64,000 bases of DNA from Komagataeibacter sp. FNDCF1. GTDB taxonomy: Bacteria > Pseudomonadota > Alphaproteobacteria > Acetobacterales > Acetobacteraceae. The stretch covers positions 2,526,501 through 2,590,500 of the forward strand of contig NZ_JAIWOT010000001.1 in the NCBI RefSeq assembly GCF_021295335.1, written 5' to 3'. A program made the translations under genes and the position numbers. This document shows positions 15,936 through 26,737 of this stretch, piece by piece (positions within the stretch are counted from its first letter, which is position 1; each line of letters begins with the position of its first letter). The notes under the pieces were generated by a model. The model worked only from the letters and a program-made list of their open reading frames with translations. It was not told where the DNA came from and did no database searches.

Positions 15936-17694
15936 CCTCCGGCCTGGACTCCACCCTGGGCAGGCAGATCACGAAGCGCGCGCCCTGCACGTGGCCATCG
16001 GCATCCGTGCGGTTTTCCGCGCTGATGGTGCCACGCAGGGCTGTGATGATCTGCTTGCTGATCGACAGGCCAAGGCCGGAATGCTGGCCAAAATTCTCGC
16101 TGCTGGGCCGCTCGGAATAAAAACGGTCGAAAATGTTGTCCAGCTTGGCCTGCGGAATGCCGGGGCCATCATCGCTGACCGCGATCTCCACCATGTTGCC
16201 CGCAGGGACCGCGCTGAGCAGGATCTTGCCATCGGGCGGTGAGAACGAAATGGCGTTGCCGATCAGGTTGCGCAGCACCTGCACCAGCCGGTCCTCCACC
16301 GCCAGCACGGTCAGGCGGCGTTCGGGGCTGTCGCCGCTGCTGGCTACGACCATGTAGGGCTGGCCGGGCTGGCGGGTGGCCTGGTGTATCTCCGCCAGTA
16401 CCGACAGCAGCGGCACGATGGCCACGGGTTCGGTGCGGGTGCGCGACAGTTCTGCGTCCACGCGGCTGGCATCGGCGATGTCGGTAATCAGCCGGTCGAG
16501 TCGGCGGACATCATCGTTGATGATCGACATCAGGCGGCGCTGGCGTTCAGGGTCATCGATACGCAGCAGGCTTTCTATGGCCGAGCGGATGGAGGAAAGC
16601 GGGTTCTTGATCTCGTGGCTGACATCGGCGGCAAAGCGCTCGATGGCGTCCATGCGGGCCCATAGCGCATTGGCGCTGTCCTGCAGGGCGCGGGCGACCT
16701 CGCCAATCTCGTCGCCACGGGCCAGCAGGCGGTCGGGCACCATGTCCGTCCGGCCCGAGGATTCGCGCATGATATGGGCGGATGCCGCCAGCCGCAGCAG
16801 CGGGCGCGCGATGGTCAGCGACAGGTACCATGAAAGCAGGATGGTCAGCGCCAGCGCCATCAGGAACAGCGACAGGATGGAGGACCGCACCGCGAACAGC
16901 GAGCGGTCCACGTCACGCGCTTCGCGTGTCAGCTGGATGATGCCTACCGTGGTCTGCCCGTCATCCATCACCGGCTCGGCCACGGTCACCATCAACTGGT
17001 GGTTGGCGTTGCGGCGGATATAGGGCGGGATTTCCATGACCCGCGTGCCATCGGGCTGGGTAACCGGCTGGATCGAGGGATCGGAATCCGGTGTGTCCAG
17101 CATCATGATCCGCTCCCCCGACAGGGTGGGCAGCTGGGCAAGCAGCCAGTTGTACAGCCGCTCCCCCATGTTGATGGAGGGGGGATAGAGGGGGGAGTGT
17201 TCCTCCTCCTCGGCACTGGAAAGCGGGGTTGCCCGGACCGGACTGCCGGGGGGGACGGGCTGGTCGGCCCGGCTGTCGGCCACGACCTGCCCGTCGGGTG
17301 CGAACAGGCGGGCATGGGCGCTCGGGCTGGGTTCGGTCAGGCGCAGCAGCAGGGGGCGGGCCAGTCCGGGTTCGAGGGTGATGTCATGGCGTGCCGTGAC
17401 AATGGCGCTGTGCCCCAGCGCGCCCGCATAGATACGTGCCTGCTCCCGCAGTGCCGAGACCTCGGCCTCCAACAGGCTGTTCTGGAACTGCGTAAGATAG
17501 AGCAGCGTCAGCGCCAGCAGCCCCAGCGGCAGGGTGTTGACCAGCAGGATCCGCCGCATGAGCGGGGAGACCAGCCGGGTCCGGTATTCCATGAATTCCG
17601 CAACGCTGTTCTGGCTGTCCCCGCTCCACCGGCGCGGGACCAGCCGACGCAGGGGCTGCGGCAGGGGAAGGGAAGACAGGGGGAAACGCGGCAT
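15916..17694 (-). CDS. chvG: Sensor histidine kinase ChvG-like
   Basis: 592 residues. Two membrane segments flank a periplasmic sensor domain of about 200 residues: LLVNTLPLGLLALTLLYLTQ (near 50-70) and ILSLFLMALALTILLSWYLS (near 275-295). A HAMP region, the H-box FAADVSHEIKNPLSS, and an ATPase domain with NLIGNAISFS, DDGPGIP and GLGLSISKQI follow. The arrangement and the neighbouring response regulator match ChvG/ExoS of alphaproteobacteria, an acid- and envelope-stress sensor also controlling exopolysaccharide. In an acid producer such a sensor is of obvious use. It lies 9 bases after chvI. Confidence 0.9.
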   Translation of the reverse strand: MPRFPLSSLPLPQPLRRLVPRRWSGDSQNSVAEFMEYRTRLVSPLMRRILLVNTLPLGLLALTLLYLTQFQNSLLEAEVSALREQARIYAGALGHSAIVTARHDITLEPGLARPLLLRLTEPSPSAHARLFAPDGQVVADSRADQPVPPGSPVRATPLSSAEEEEHSPLYPPSINMGERLYNWLLAQLPTLSGERIMMLDTPDSDPSIQPVTQPDGTRVMEIPPYIRRNANHQLMVTVAEPVMDDGQTTVGIIQLTREARDVDRSLFAVRSSILSLFLMALALTILLSWYLSLTIARPLLRLAASAHIMRESSGRTDMVPDRLLARGDEIGEVARALQDSANALWARMDAIERFAADVSHEIKNPLSSIRSAIESLLRIDDPERQRRLMSIINDDVRRLDRLITDIADASRVDAELSRTRTEPVAIVPLLSVLAEIHQATRQPGQPYMVVASSGDSPERRLTVLAVEDRLVQVLRNLIGNAISFSPPDGKILLSAVPAGNMVEIAVSDDGPGIPQAKLDNIFDRFYSERPSSENFGQHSGLGLSISKQIITALRGTISAENRTDADGHVQGARFVICLPRVESRPEVSRPHP

Positions 17695-17703
17695 CCGGCG
17701 GGG

Positions 17704-18414
17704 TCATTCTTCCTTGTAGCGGTAGCCGATTCCGTACAGCGTCTCGATCTGGTTGAACGCGTCATCCACCTGGCGGAACTTCTTGCGTACGCGCTTGATG
17801 TGGCTGTCGATCGTGCGGTCATCGACATAGATGTTCTCGCCATAGGCGGCATCGATCAGCTGGTCACGCGACTTGACCAGCCCGGGGCGCGCGGCCAGCG
17901 CCTTGACCAGCAGGAATTCGGTCACCGTAAGCTGGATGTCCCGGCCATGCCACAGGCACTGGTGGCGGGTCTCGTCCAGCGACAGGGCGCCACGCACCAT
18001 GGTGCCGGTGGGGCTGATGCCGGCGGCCTCGCTGCGGCTGACCTCGTTGCGGCGCAGCAGCGCGCGGATGCGCTCAAGCAGCAGGCGCTGGGAAAACGGC
18101 TTGGTGATATAGTCATCCGCCCCCAGCCGCAGGCCCATGAGCTGGTCCACTTCCTCATCCTTGGAGGACAGGAAGATGACCGGCAGCTGCGAGCGCGCGC
18201 GCAGGCGCTGCAGCAGCTCCATTCCGTCCATGCGCGGCATCTTGATGTCGAGCACGGCCAGATCCGCCGGACGGGACGACAGACCGTGCAGCGCACTTTC
18301 CCCATCGGTATAGGTGCGGACAATGAAGCCTTCCGCCTCCAGCGTCATCTGCACGGAGGTCAGGATGTTCCGGTCATCGTCAACCAGCACGATTGTCTGT
18401 TTCGTTGGCTCCAT
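17704..18414 (-). CDS. chvI: Response regulator ChvI-like
   Basis: 236-residue OmpR-type regulator. The receiver domain has DDDRN near the N-terminus, the phosphorylation site in [15 protein letters not shown], and the conserved Lys in [10 protein letters not shown]. The winged-helix DNA-binding domain contains [17 protein letters not shown] and [17 protein letters not shown]. It is the first gene of the pair and lies upstream of the chvG kinase, a gene order characteristic of chvI-chvG. In rhizobia this system represses motility and activates exopolysaccharide under acid stress. Confidence 0.92.
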   Translation of the reverse strand: MEPTKQTIVLVDDDRNILTSVQMTLEAEGFIVRTYTDGESALHGLSSRPADLAVLDIKMPRMDGMELLQRLRARSQLPVIFLSSKDEEVDQLMGLRLGADDYITKPFSQRLLLERIRALLRRNEVSRSEAAGISPTGTMVRGALSLDETRHQCLWHGRDIQLTVTEFLLVKALAARPGLVKSRDQLIDAAYGENIYVDDRTIDSHIKRVRKKFRQVDDAFNQIETLYGIGYRYKEE

Positions 18415-18539
18415 GGGGGGTCTCTTTTTGCTCCTGTACCGATCCGGTCATGACAGCCGGGACCTTGCCCGGCAGGCGGTTGCAGCATAGCGTCATATCC
18501 GCCCGCATGTCATGAGGGGATGCGGGTTCCTGCTTCACT

Positions 18540-18558
18540 GGAATGACAACGTCATTCC
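18540..18558. promoter_or_regulatory. 19-base dyad between chvI and grpE
   Basis: GGAATGAC-AAC-GTCATTCC is a perfect 8-bp inverted repeat in the 243-base divergent region between chvI and grpE. It could be an operator for either gene, ChvI itself being a candidate binder. It lacks a T-run and is not a good terminator. No CIRCE (HrcA) element was found nearby. Confidence 0.45.
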
Positions 18559-18657
18559 GGCTGCCCCGTTCACGGCAGGTACGTTGCGCAAAATCGGCAT
18601 GTCTGCCGGGAGCACAATGTCTTGTCCATCGGCCAGCCGTTACCTACTTGTAAGAGC

Positions 18658-19263
18658 ATGAGCGAGAACACAGACCCCAACCCCTTTGCCGGAACCCCAG
18701 AGGGCCACGGTAACCCCAACCCCCACGCCGAAGGCCAGCCGGAAGCCCCCGGCGCCGCCTCCGCGCCGGAAGGCCCGCTTGAGGCCCGCATTGCCGAGCT
18801 TGAGGCCGAGGTCGCGACCCTGCGTGACAAATGGGTCCGGTCGGAAGCCGAGACCCAGAACGTGCGCAACCGCGCCAAGCGCGATGTGGAGGATGCCCGG
18901 CAATACGCCGTGCAGAAATTCGCCAAGGACGTGGTGGAGGCCGCCGACAACCTCAAGCGCGCGGTGGCAAGCCTGCCCCCCGCGACCGAGGGCGAGGACA
19001 GCCTGCTGACCCGCATGCGTGAAGGTATCGAGAGCACGGAGCGTTCCTTCATCGGCATTCTCGAACGCAATGGCATCAAGGCGGAAGACGCCAGGGGCAA
19101 GCCGTTTGATGCCAACCTGCATCAGGCCATGTCCGAACAGCATAGTGACGAACATGGCCAGGGCACCGTGATGGAGGCCTGGACACCGGCCTGGACGCTG
19201 CACGGGCGGCTGCTCAAGCCGGCCATGGTCGTCGTCTCCAAGGGGCCGGCGCAGGCAGGCTGA
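18658..19263 (+). CDS. grpE: Nucleotide exchange factor GrpE
   Basis: 201-residue cofactor that releases ADP from DnaK. The ATG at 18658 (MSENTDPNPFAG) is chosen; the frame extends upstream only through an unlikely TTG. A disordered Pro/Ala-rich N-terminus is followed by the long helix (EARIAELEAEVATLRDKW, VRNRAKRDVEDARQYA) that forms the GrpE dimer, and the C-terminal beta domain with GKPFDANLHQAMSE. dnaK follows 185 bases later on the same strand and dnaJ after that, the standard chaperone order. Confidence 0.95.
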   Translation: MSENTDPNPFAGTPEGHGNPNPHAEGQPEAPGAASAPEGPLEARIAELEAEVATLRDKWVRSEAETQNVRNRAKRDVEDARQYAVQKFAKDVVEAADNLKRAVASLPPATEGEDSLLTRMREGIESTERSFIGILERNGIKAEDARGKPFDANLHQAMSEQHSDEHGQGTVMEAWTPAWTLHGRLLKPAMVVVSKGPAQAG

Positions 19264-19448
19264 AATCCTGCCATGGCACGTCCCGATCCTCTTGAAAGGG
19301 GGGAGCGGGCTGCCTACATCGGTAATAACAGCCGGGGGGGCCGGCGGATGTGGAACGACAGTCCGCCAGATGCCCCGGACGATAGGAAAGAAAGGGTCTG
19401 TCCCGATGCTTCGGGTCCGGACAGGCCGCTGAAAAGGAGAGTATCCAT

Positions 19449-21356
<1,908 letters not shown>

Positions 21357-21434
21357 TCGCCGCAAGGCGTCATACAGGCTCCGGAAGGACGGGGTGGGCC
21401 CAGATGGGTCCACCCCACCCCTTTCACCAGGGTG

Positions 21435-21466
21435 GCGCCCGTGCTTCTGTGAAGACGGGCGCTTTT
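21435..21466 (+). terminator. Terminator between dnaK and dnaJ
   Basis: GCGCCCGT (21435-21442) pairs with ACGGGCGC (21455-21462), with an inner CTTC-TGT-GAAG stem and one bulged base, followed by TTTT. A second GC-rich hairpin (GGGGTGG / CCACCCC, 21391-21416) precedes it. The pair should reduce dnaJ transcription relative to dnaK. Confidence 0.75.
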
Positions 21467-21546
21467 CGTATTCTGAACAACCATTACCCGGAACACGAGG
21501 CGCGCGCCGCATGAAGACGGGCCGCTGTGTTTGCTAGAGGATCCCC

Positions 21547-22680
21547 ATGGCCACCAAGATAGATTATTATTCAGTCCTTGAGGTTTCGCGCGATGCCAAT
21601 GGCGACGAGATCAAGCGGGCGTATCGCAGGCTGGCCATGAAATACCACCCCGACCGCAACCAGGGCGATGCGGAGGCGGAAGACAAGTTCAAGGAAATCA
21701 ACGAAGCCTATGAAGTCCTGAAGGACGACAGCAAGCGCGCCGCCTATGACCGTTTTGGCCACGCCGCCTTCGAGGGCGGTGGCCCCGGCGCGGGCGCCGG
21801 TGGCTTCGATTTCGGCGGCGGCGGACTGGGTGATATCTTCGAGCAGATGTTCGGTGACATGATGGGCGGCAGGCGTGGTGGCCGCCGTTCGGGTGCCGAC
21901 CTGCAGGTGCAGGTGACCATCACCTTTGCCGAGGCCTTTGCCGGGGTGAAGAAAAAGATCACCGTGCCCAGCCGTGTCACGTGTGAAAGCTGCGATGGCA
22001 CCGGTTCGGCCGACAAGGACCAGCCGCCCGAGACCTGCCCCTCCTGCCATGGCGCGGGCAAGGTCCGTGCCCAGCAGGGTTTCTTCTTTGTGGAACGTCC
22101 CTGCCCCACCTGCCATGGCACGGGCCGCCTGATACGCAACCCATGCAAGGAATGCCACGGTGCGGGCACGGTGGAGAAGAACCGCACCATCGAGGTCGCC
22201 ATCCCCGCAGGCGTGGAGGATGGAACCCGCATTCGCATGTCCGGTGAGGGCGAGGCTGGCGGCAAGGGCGTGCCCGCCGGCGACCTGTATGTCCATGTAA
22301 CGGTGGAAGCGCATGCAATCTTCCAGCGCGATGGTTCCAACATCTACTGCCGCGTGCCCGTACGCATGACGCAGGCGGCCCTGGGCACCGAGATCGAGGT
22401 GCCGGTGGTCGACGGTTCGCGCACCAAGGTCAAGATTCCGGCGGGAACACAGACGGGCGAGCACTTCCGCCTGCGCGGCAAGGGCTTCTCGGTCCTGCGG
22501 TCCTCCGCGCGGGGCGACATGTATATCCAGGTGGTGGTGGAAACACCGCGCCATCTGACCAAGCGCCAGCGCGAACTGCTGGAGGAATTCGAGGGCGATG
22601 CATCCGGGCACGCCAAGGGCAGCCCCGAAAGCACCGGCTTTTTCAGCAAGGTGAAGGACTTTTTCGAAGGCAAGCTGTAA
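21547..22680 (+). CDS. dnaJ: Molecular chaperone DnaJ
   Basis: Hsp40 partner that delivers substrates to DnaK and stimulates its ATPase. It is 377 residues. The J domain has the catalytic HPD at 34-36 (KYHPDRNQ), followed by a Gly/Phe-rich linker (about 75-115). Four zinc-binding repeats are present: CESCDGTG, CPSCHGAG, CPTCHGTG and CKECHGAG. The C-terminal substrate domains follow. It sits behind dnaK but is separated from it by terminator-like hairpins. Confidence 0.98.
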   Translation: MATKIDYYSVLEVSRDANGDEIKRAYRRLAMKYHPDRNQGDAEAEDKFKEINEAYEVLKDDSKRAAYDRFGHAAFEGGGPGAGAGGFDFGGGGLGDIFEQMFGDMMGGRRGGRRSGADLQVQVTITFAEAFAGVKKKITVPSRVTCESCDGTGSADKDQPPETCPSCHGAGKVRAQQGFFFVERPCPTCHGTGRLIRNPCKECHGAGTVEKNRTIEVAIPAGVEDGTRIRMSGEGEAGGKGVPAGDLYVHVTVEAHAIFQRDGSNIYCRVPVRMTQAALGTEIEVPVVDGSRTKVKIPAGTQTGEHFRLRGKGFSVLRSSARGDMYIQVVVETPRHLTKRQRELLEEFEGDASGHAKGSPESTGFFSKVKDFFEGKL

Positions 22681-22859
22681 GCCTGCCCGCACGCCCCGAC
22701 CGGCATGCCGGGGGCGCGGTTGAAATGACCGATTGTTCAGGTGTAGGGTCACGACGCCATTCATGGTGAATCCCCCAACACGCACCATGGATGGGTTCAG
22801 GCGGCGCGATCCCCCGGTCGCGCCGCCATTTCCGTATCTGGACTGGTGGAGAACACGGC

Positions 22860-23654
22860 ATGAACGCGCAGCCATTGCGTATCGGGATCGCGGGTCTGAA
22901 CGGGCGCGTCGGTCGCCTTCTGGCGCAGGAAGTACCGGCAGGCGGTGCCGTGCTGGCCGGAGGCACAACGCGTGATGGTGCGCCGGTGGCCGGGATCGAC
23001 TGCCCGGTGCATGCCGATATCACCCAGCTTGCACGTAGCTGCGACGTGGTGATCGATTTTACCCATGTCTCGACTGTCGTGGCGCATGCGGCGGCGCTGG
23101 CGGCATCCGGCACTGCGTGGGTGCTGGGCACGACCGGCCTTTCAGCCGTCGAACAGCAGGCGGTTGATGCGGCGGCCGGGCGGATTGCCGTAGTGCAGGC
23201 GGCCAATTTCTCCCCCGGCGTCACACTGGTCACCCGGCTTGCGCGCCAGATGGGCGCGGCCCTTCCCGGTAGTGATTATGATGCCGAAATACTGGAAATG
23301 CACCACCGCCAGAAGGTCGATGCGCCATCCGGCACCGCGCTGGCCATGGGCCGTGCGGTAGCCGAAGGGCGCGGCATAAGGCTGGAGGAGCATATTGAAA
23401 GTGGGCGTGACGGCCATACCGGCCCGCGCGCCGATGGCGCGATCGGCTTCGCGGCGCTGCGTGGTGGCCAGATTGTGGGGGAGCATTCGGTCATCTTCAC
23501 TTCCAGCCACGAACAGATCAGCCTGACCCACCGCTCGTTTGACCGCAGGGTCTATGCCACGGGCGCCGTTCGGGCCGCGCAGTGGCTGCGCATACGCCCC
23601 CCCGGGCTGTATGACATGGAAGACGTGCTGGGACTGAAGCATCCGGCAGCCTGA
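22860..23654 (+). CDS. dapB: 4-hydroxy-tetrahydrodipicolinate reductase
   Basis: Second committed step of lysine/diaminopimelate synthesis, using NAD(P)H. The start at 22860 (MNAQPLRIGIAGLNGRVGR) has a GGAG about ten bases upstream and gives 264 residues, the normal length; a longer frame adds 23 unconserved residues. The Rossmann motif GIAGLNGRVG and the family signature EMHHRQKVDAPSGTA are both present. It is followed by a highly structured segment and metK. Confidence 0.95.
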   Translation: MNAQPLRIGIAGLNGRVGRLLAQEVPAGGAVLAGGTTRDGAPVAGIDCPVHADITQLARSCDVVIDFTHVSTVVAHAAALAASGTAWVLGTTGLSAVEQQAVDAAAGRIAVVQAANFSPGVTLVTRLARQMGAALPGSDYDAEILEMHHRQKVDAPSGTALAMGRAVAEGRGIRLEEHIESGRDGHTGPRADGAIGFAALRGGQIVGEHSVIFTSSHEQISLTHRSFDRRVYATGAVRAAQWLRIRPPGLYDMEDVLGLKHPAA

Positions 23655-23685
23655 ATCCACCTGTCCCGCATGGGAACGGGATGGT

Positions 23686-23766
23686 GCCATTCGGGGAAAT
23701 GGCTTGACGCCTGAACAGCTTTCGGCCAAACGCATGCGATCATGCGCCGGGTTCCGCAGGCGTCAA
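23686..23766 (+). promoter_or_regulatory. Structured segment before metK: candidate cis-acting RNA
   Basis: Three nested or adjoining pairings are perfect: GCCATT-CGGGGA-AATGGC (23686-23703), then directly adjoining a 10-bp closing stem TTGACGCCTG (23704-23713) with CAGGCGTCAA (23757-23766), which encloses CGCATG-CGAT-CATGCG (23731-23746). The block ends 35 bases before the metK ATG. Position and compactness suggest a riboswitch-like or attenuator leader of the SAM synthetase gene. TATATT at 23773-23778 could be a -10 box, in which case the block would be DNA upstream of the promoter. I do not recognise it as SAM-II or SAM/SAH. Confidence 0.5.
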
Positions 23767-23801
23767 TCATCCTATATTCATACGAGGCAGACAGGACCAT
23801 C

Positions 23802-24989
23802 ATGCGTAATAAAGGCGATTTTCTGTTTACATCGGAATCCGTATCCGAAGGGCATCCTGACAAGGTCGCCGACCGGATCAGCGATACCGTTCTTGATGCA
23901 TTCCTGACGGCAGACGGTGAATCACGCGTTGCATGCGAAACGATGGTCACGACCAATCGCATCATCCTGGCGGGTGAAGTCCGTGGTCCGTCTTCGGTCA
24001 CGCCGGAACAACTGATCGAAGGCGCGCGTGATGCGGTGAAGGATATCGGCTACGACCAGGCCGGTTTCTCCTGGCGCAATGCCGAGGTGGAATACTACCT
24101 CCACGCCCAGTCCGCCGATATTGCCGTGGGCGTTGACAGCGCGGGCGAGAAGGACGAAGGCGCTGGCGACCAGGGCATCATGTTCGGCTTTGCCACGCGT
24201 GAGACCGAAAGCCTGATGCCGGCCCCGCTGTTTTACGCGCATGACATCCTTCACCGCGTGCGCGACCTGCGCAAGGCGGGTGACCCGCGTGCCGCGGCCC
24301 TCCAGCCCGACGCCAAGAGCCAGGTCACCCTGCGCTACGTCGATGGCAAGCCGGTCGGCGCCACTTCCGTCGTGATCTCCACCCAGCACGTCGAAGGGGC
24401 CAGCCAGGCCACCATCCGTGAGGAACTGGGCAGCATCGTGCGTGATGTCCTGCCCGAGGGCTGGATGCCGCCGGAGAACGAGTTCTACGTCAACCCCACC
24501 GGCATCTTCGTCATTGGTGGCCCGGATGGTGACTGCGGCCTGACCGGGCGCAAGATCATTGTGGACACCTATGGTGGCGCGGCACCGCATGGCGGCGGCG
24601 CATTCTCCGGCAAGGACCCGACGAAAGTCGACCGTTCCGCCGCCTATGCCTGCCGTTATCTGGCCAAGAACATCGTGGCGGCCGGCCTTGCCGATCGCTG
24701 CACCCTGCAGGTCTCCTACGCCATTGGCGTGTCGCACCCGCTGTCGGTCTATGTTGACCTTGACGGGACCGGCAAGGACGTGGACGAGGAAAAGCTGGGC
24801 CGTGTGCTGCGCGAGGTCATGGACCTCAGCCCGCGCGGTATCCGCAAGCATCTGCGCCTCAACCGCCCGATCTATACCCAGACCTCCGCCTACGGCCACT
24901 TTGGCCGCACGCCGGATGCGGCGAAGGATGACTTCACCTGGGAGCAGACCGATCTGGTCGATGCCCTGCGTGGCGCGTTCAACCGCTAA
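23802..24989 (+). CDS. metK: S-adenosylmethionine synthetase
   Basis: Makes S-adenosylmethionine from methionine and ATP. The start at 23802 ([20 protein letters not shown]) gives 395 residues; an upstream in-frame start would add 20 unconserved residues that overlap the structured leader. Signatures are [26 protein letters not shown] (methionine/ATP binding) and [19 protein letters not shown] (phosphate loop and catalytic lysines). It is followed after 11 bases by a copy of the dispersed palindrome and then by an insertion sequence. Confidence 0.98.
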   Translation: MRNKGDFLFTSESVSEGHPDKVADRISDTVLDAFLTADGESRVACETMVTTNRIILAGEVRGPSSVTPEQLIEGARDAVKDIGYDQAGFSWRNAEVEYYLHAQSADIAVGVDSAGEKDEGAGDQGIMFGFATRETESLMPAPLFYAHDILHRVRDLRKAGDPRAAALQPDAKSQVTLRYVDGKPVGATSVVISTQHVEGASQATIREELGSIVRDVLPEGWMPPENEFYVNPTGIFVIGGPDGDCGLTGRKIIVDTYGGAAPHGGGAFSGKDPTKVDRSAAYACRYLAKNIVAAGLADRCTLQVSYAIGVSHPLSVYVDLDGTGKDVDEEKLGRVLREVMDLSPRGIRKHLRLNRPIYTQTSAYGHFGRTPDAAKDDFTWEQTDLVDALRGAFNR

Positions 24990-25000
24990 AAGACAATAAC

Positions 25001-25076
25001 AGTTTTTGGGTGCCGCCTTTTTTCAAAAAAGGCGGCGTTCTTCGACGCTTTTTGACAAAAGATTCACCAAAAACTT
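25001..25076. repeat. Dispersed nested palindrome, copy 2
   Basis: Orientation opposite to the copy at 27450. Outer ends AGTTTTTGG and CCAAAAACTT, a perfect GCCGCCTTTTTT/AAAAAAGGCGGC hairpin and a decayed GACGCTTTTTG hairpin. It begins 12 bases after the metK stop codon, where the T-rich hairpin can act as terminator. Confidence 0.85.
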
Positions 25077-25202
25077 CTTCAGGTATTGGGGGCCTGTCAT
25101 GACTGCTTGCAAAAGCAGGTCGTGGCGGCCCCTCACATGAGGAGTTTCACGTCAATGGCCACTTTCACTGCGAGATCATTTTTTCTTCTCCGTGTTTTGG
25201 AT

Positions 25203-25410
25203 CCATGGTCTGAGCCTGTTTAACGACTACCGGCGCGATGCCGCACCTGTAGAACCTCACATCCGGTCGCCGCTCGCGCGCGGCAGCACCACTATCCCGC
25301 ATTCGGGGCAAAGGCTCAGGAGAACGGGACCATTCTGAAAGGTCGGCATTGCAAGCCATGGGGCCGATCGGTCCGTTCACCTGGATCCACAGGACTGATC
25401 AGGTCCTGGG
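25203..25410 (-). ncRNA. Candidate guide (seekRNA/bridge RNA) region of the IS
   Basis: The tail after the transposase gene is packed with pairings: a long-range 8-bp stem CTGAGCCT (25210-25217) with AGGCTCAG (25312-25319) enclosing GCCGC-TCGCGC-GCGGC (25269-25284) and CCCG-CATT-CGGG (25296-25307), and a separate hairpin CAGGAC/GTCCTG near 25390-25408. IS1111-group elements are known to encode their target-recognising RNA in this position. The RNA limits and the guide sequences are not determined here. Confidence 0.5.
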
Positions 25411-25438
25411 GATGGGGTTTATGTCTGTGGTGTTTCCA

Positions 25439-26605
25439 TCAGCGGGACGCCGGATGCGCGCCATCGATAACGACACCACTCGTGACATATTTCCAGAGCG
25501 CAACAAGAAGCTTGCGGGCCAGGGCAACGATCGCCGTTTTGCGGCTCCGGTTACTTCTTGCGCCCACGTGTTCATGGAACCACTGCGCCAGCGCGGTGTC
25601 AGGCTGGTAGCGGAGCCACAGCCAGGCAAGCTGGATCATGGCCGTGCGCAGGCGCGGATTACCGGATTTCGAGACGCCTTGTTCACGGTCGATCGATCCG
25701 CTTTTCCACGGCGAAGGCGCCAGACCGGCATAAGCCGCGACCTGCCGCCTGTTGTCGAAATGCCGGAACAGTCCTTCCTGCGTCAGAACGGTGGCAAACT
25801 CGGCGCCAATCCCTCTGAGACCCTGCAACAGGACAACTGGCGAACATTGATTGTTGTCATTCACTTTTGCCAATTCGTCCCGTTCGCTCTCAACCATTTT
25901 AATCTGTTCCATGAGAAGTTCGATGCGGTCCAGTTCTCGTCCGATCTGCGCCTTGAGATGCTTCGGCAAGGGATGACCATCGCCCGTTCGCAACTCGTCG
26001 AGACAGGCACGCCGATCCCGTCGCAGCGGCCGGTAACCTCGAATGCCCTGGCTCAGCAGCAGGCCCTGGACGCGGTTGATATGCCGCGTGCGCTCGCCCA
26101 CCAGAACCTTACGCTCCCGACTGAGACGTCGGCGGTCTTCCTCTTCCCGTGATGGAGGGCGGACCATTGAGCAGACCCGTGCCTCTCCGCGTTTGAACGC
26201 CAGCAGCGTACGGACCAGCATCTCCCCGTCGATACGATCCGTCTTTGCACGCCGGTGCTTGCGGGGAACTGCGATCGACGCCGCATCGACGACATGGCTC
26301 TCGATCCAGTCCTCCTGCTTCAAGGCTCTATCGATCCAGAATCCATCCAATCCGGCTTCCTGAATCACCACAAGCGGAAAAAGTCTTCCTTCCCGAGCGC
26401 GGGCCTTGTCACGAAGACTAGTGAAACAGCCGAACAGGCCCGCAATATCGCCACCTTGAACCGAGTGGCGCGACATCTTCTCGCTTCCGGGTGAGAGCGA
26501 TGTGACCAGCCAACTCGATTTTCCAAGTTCCAGTGAAACGAAGATCGCGCCAAGATCAACGCGGATAGCGACCGGGGTCGTGGGATGATCAGATGCCTCG
26601 AGCAT
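25439..26605 (-). CDS. IS110-family transposase
   Basis: 388 residues, apparently complete. The N-terminal RuvC-like DEDD domain shows RVDLGAIFVSLEL (first Asp), VVIQEAGLDGFWID (Glu) and RAKTDRIDGEML (two Asp). The C-terminal Tnp_20 domain shows LLQGLRGIGAEFATVL, QVAAYAGLAPSPWKSGS and GVSKSGNPRLRTAM, where the serine of the SKSGN motif is the catalytic nucleophile. GGAGGG lies 8 bases before the ATG at 26605. All catalytic positions are present, so the element may be active. Flanked by the IS inverted repeats. Confidence 0.95.
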   Translation of the reverse strand: MLEASDHPTTPVAIRVDLGAIFVSLELGKSSWLVTSLSPGSEKMSRHSVQGGDIAGLFGCFTSLRDKARAREGRLFPLVVIQEAGLDGFWIDRALKQEDWIESHVVDAASIAVPRKHRRAKTDRIDGEMLVRTLLAFKRGEARVCSMVRPPSREEEDRRRLSRERKVLVGERTRHINRVQGLLLSQGIRGYRPLRRDRRACLDELRTGDGHPLPKHLKAQIGRELDRIELLMEQIKMVESERDELAKVNDNNQCSPVVLLQGLRGIGAEFATVLTQEGLFRHFDNRRQVAAYAGLAPSPWKSGSIDREQGVSKSGNPRLRTAMIQLAWLWLRYQPDTALAQWFHEHVGARSNRSRKTAIVALARKLLVALWKYVTSGVVIDGAHPASR

Positions 26606-26737
26606 GGTTCTGCCCTCCAGAGAGTTTCAGCAAGCACACTCTGACACGGCGCGGCTCGCTATCCACTCCTCATGGAATCTGATGCGTTTTGTAATCATGC
26701 CGTGCACCACGGCAGCAGGAGCAGGATTTCCGGACAT

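Larger units (their letters stand above)
25136..26674 (-). mobile_element. IS110-family insertion sequence, IS1111-type
   Basis: The limits given are the outer edges of a perfect 10-base inverted repeat, CATGAGGAGT (25136-25145) and ACTCCTCATG (26665-26674). In the IS1111 group such repeats are subterminal, so the true ends should be a few bases outside. Inside lie an intact transposase on the - strand with only about 60 bases before it, and a long non-coding tail (25146-25438) after it, which is the IS1111 layout. Total about 1.55 kb. It sits between metK and trmB and interrupts no gene. No target duplication was identified, as expected for this family. Confidence 0.8.

Noticed and set aside
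18415-19448. CIRCE (HrcA) element upstream of grpE or dnaK
   Set aside because: No TTAGCACTC-N9-GAGTGCTAA or near match was seen.
21571-22968. 465-codon frame antisense to dnaJ
   Set aside because: The repeated zinc-finger codons of dnaJ keep the opposite frame open; no independent evidence.
23655-23801. SAM-II riboswitch before metK
   Set aside because: Some short strings (GGCTTG ... CCAAAC) recall SAM-II, but the required pseudoknot order and conserved loop were not found, so no class is assigned.
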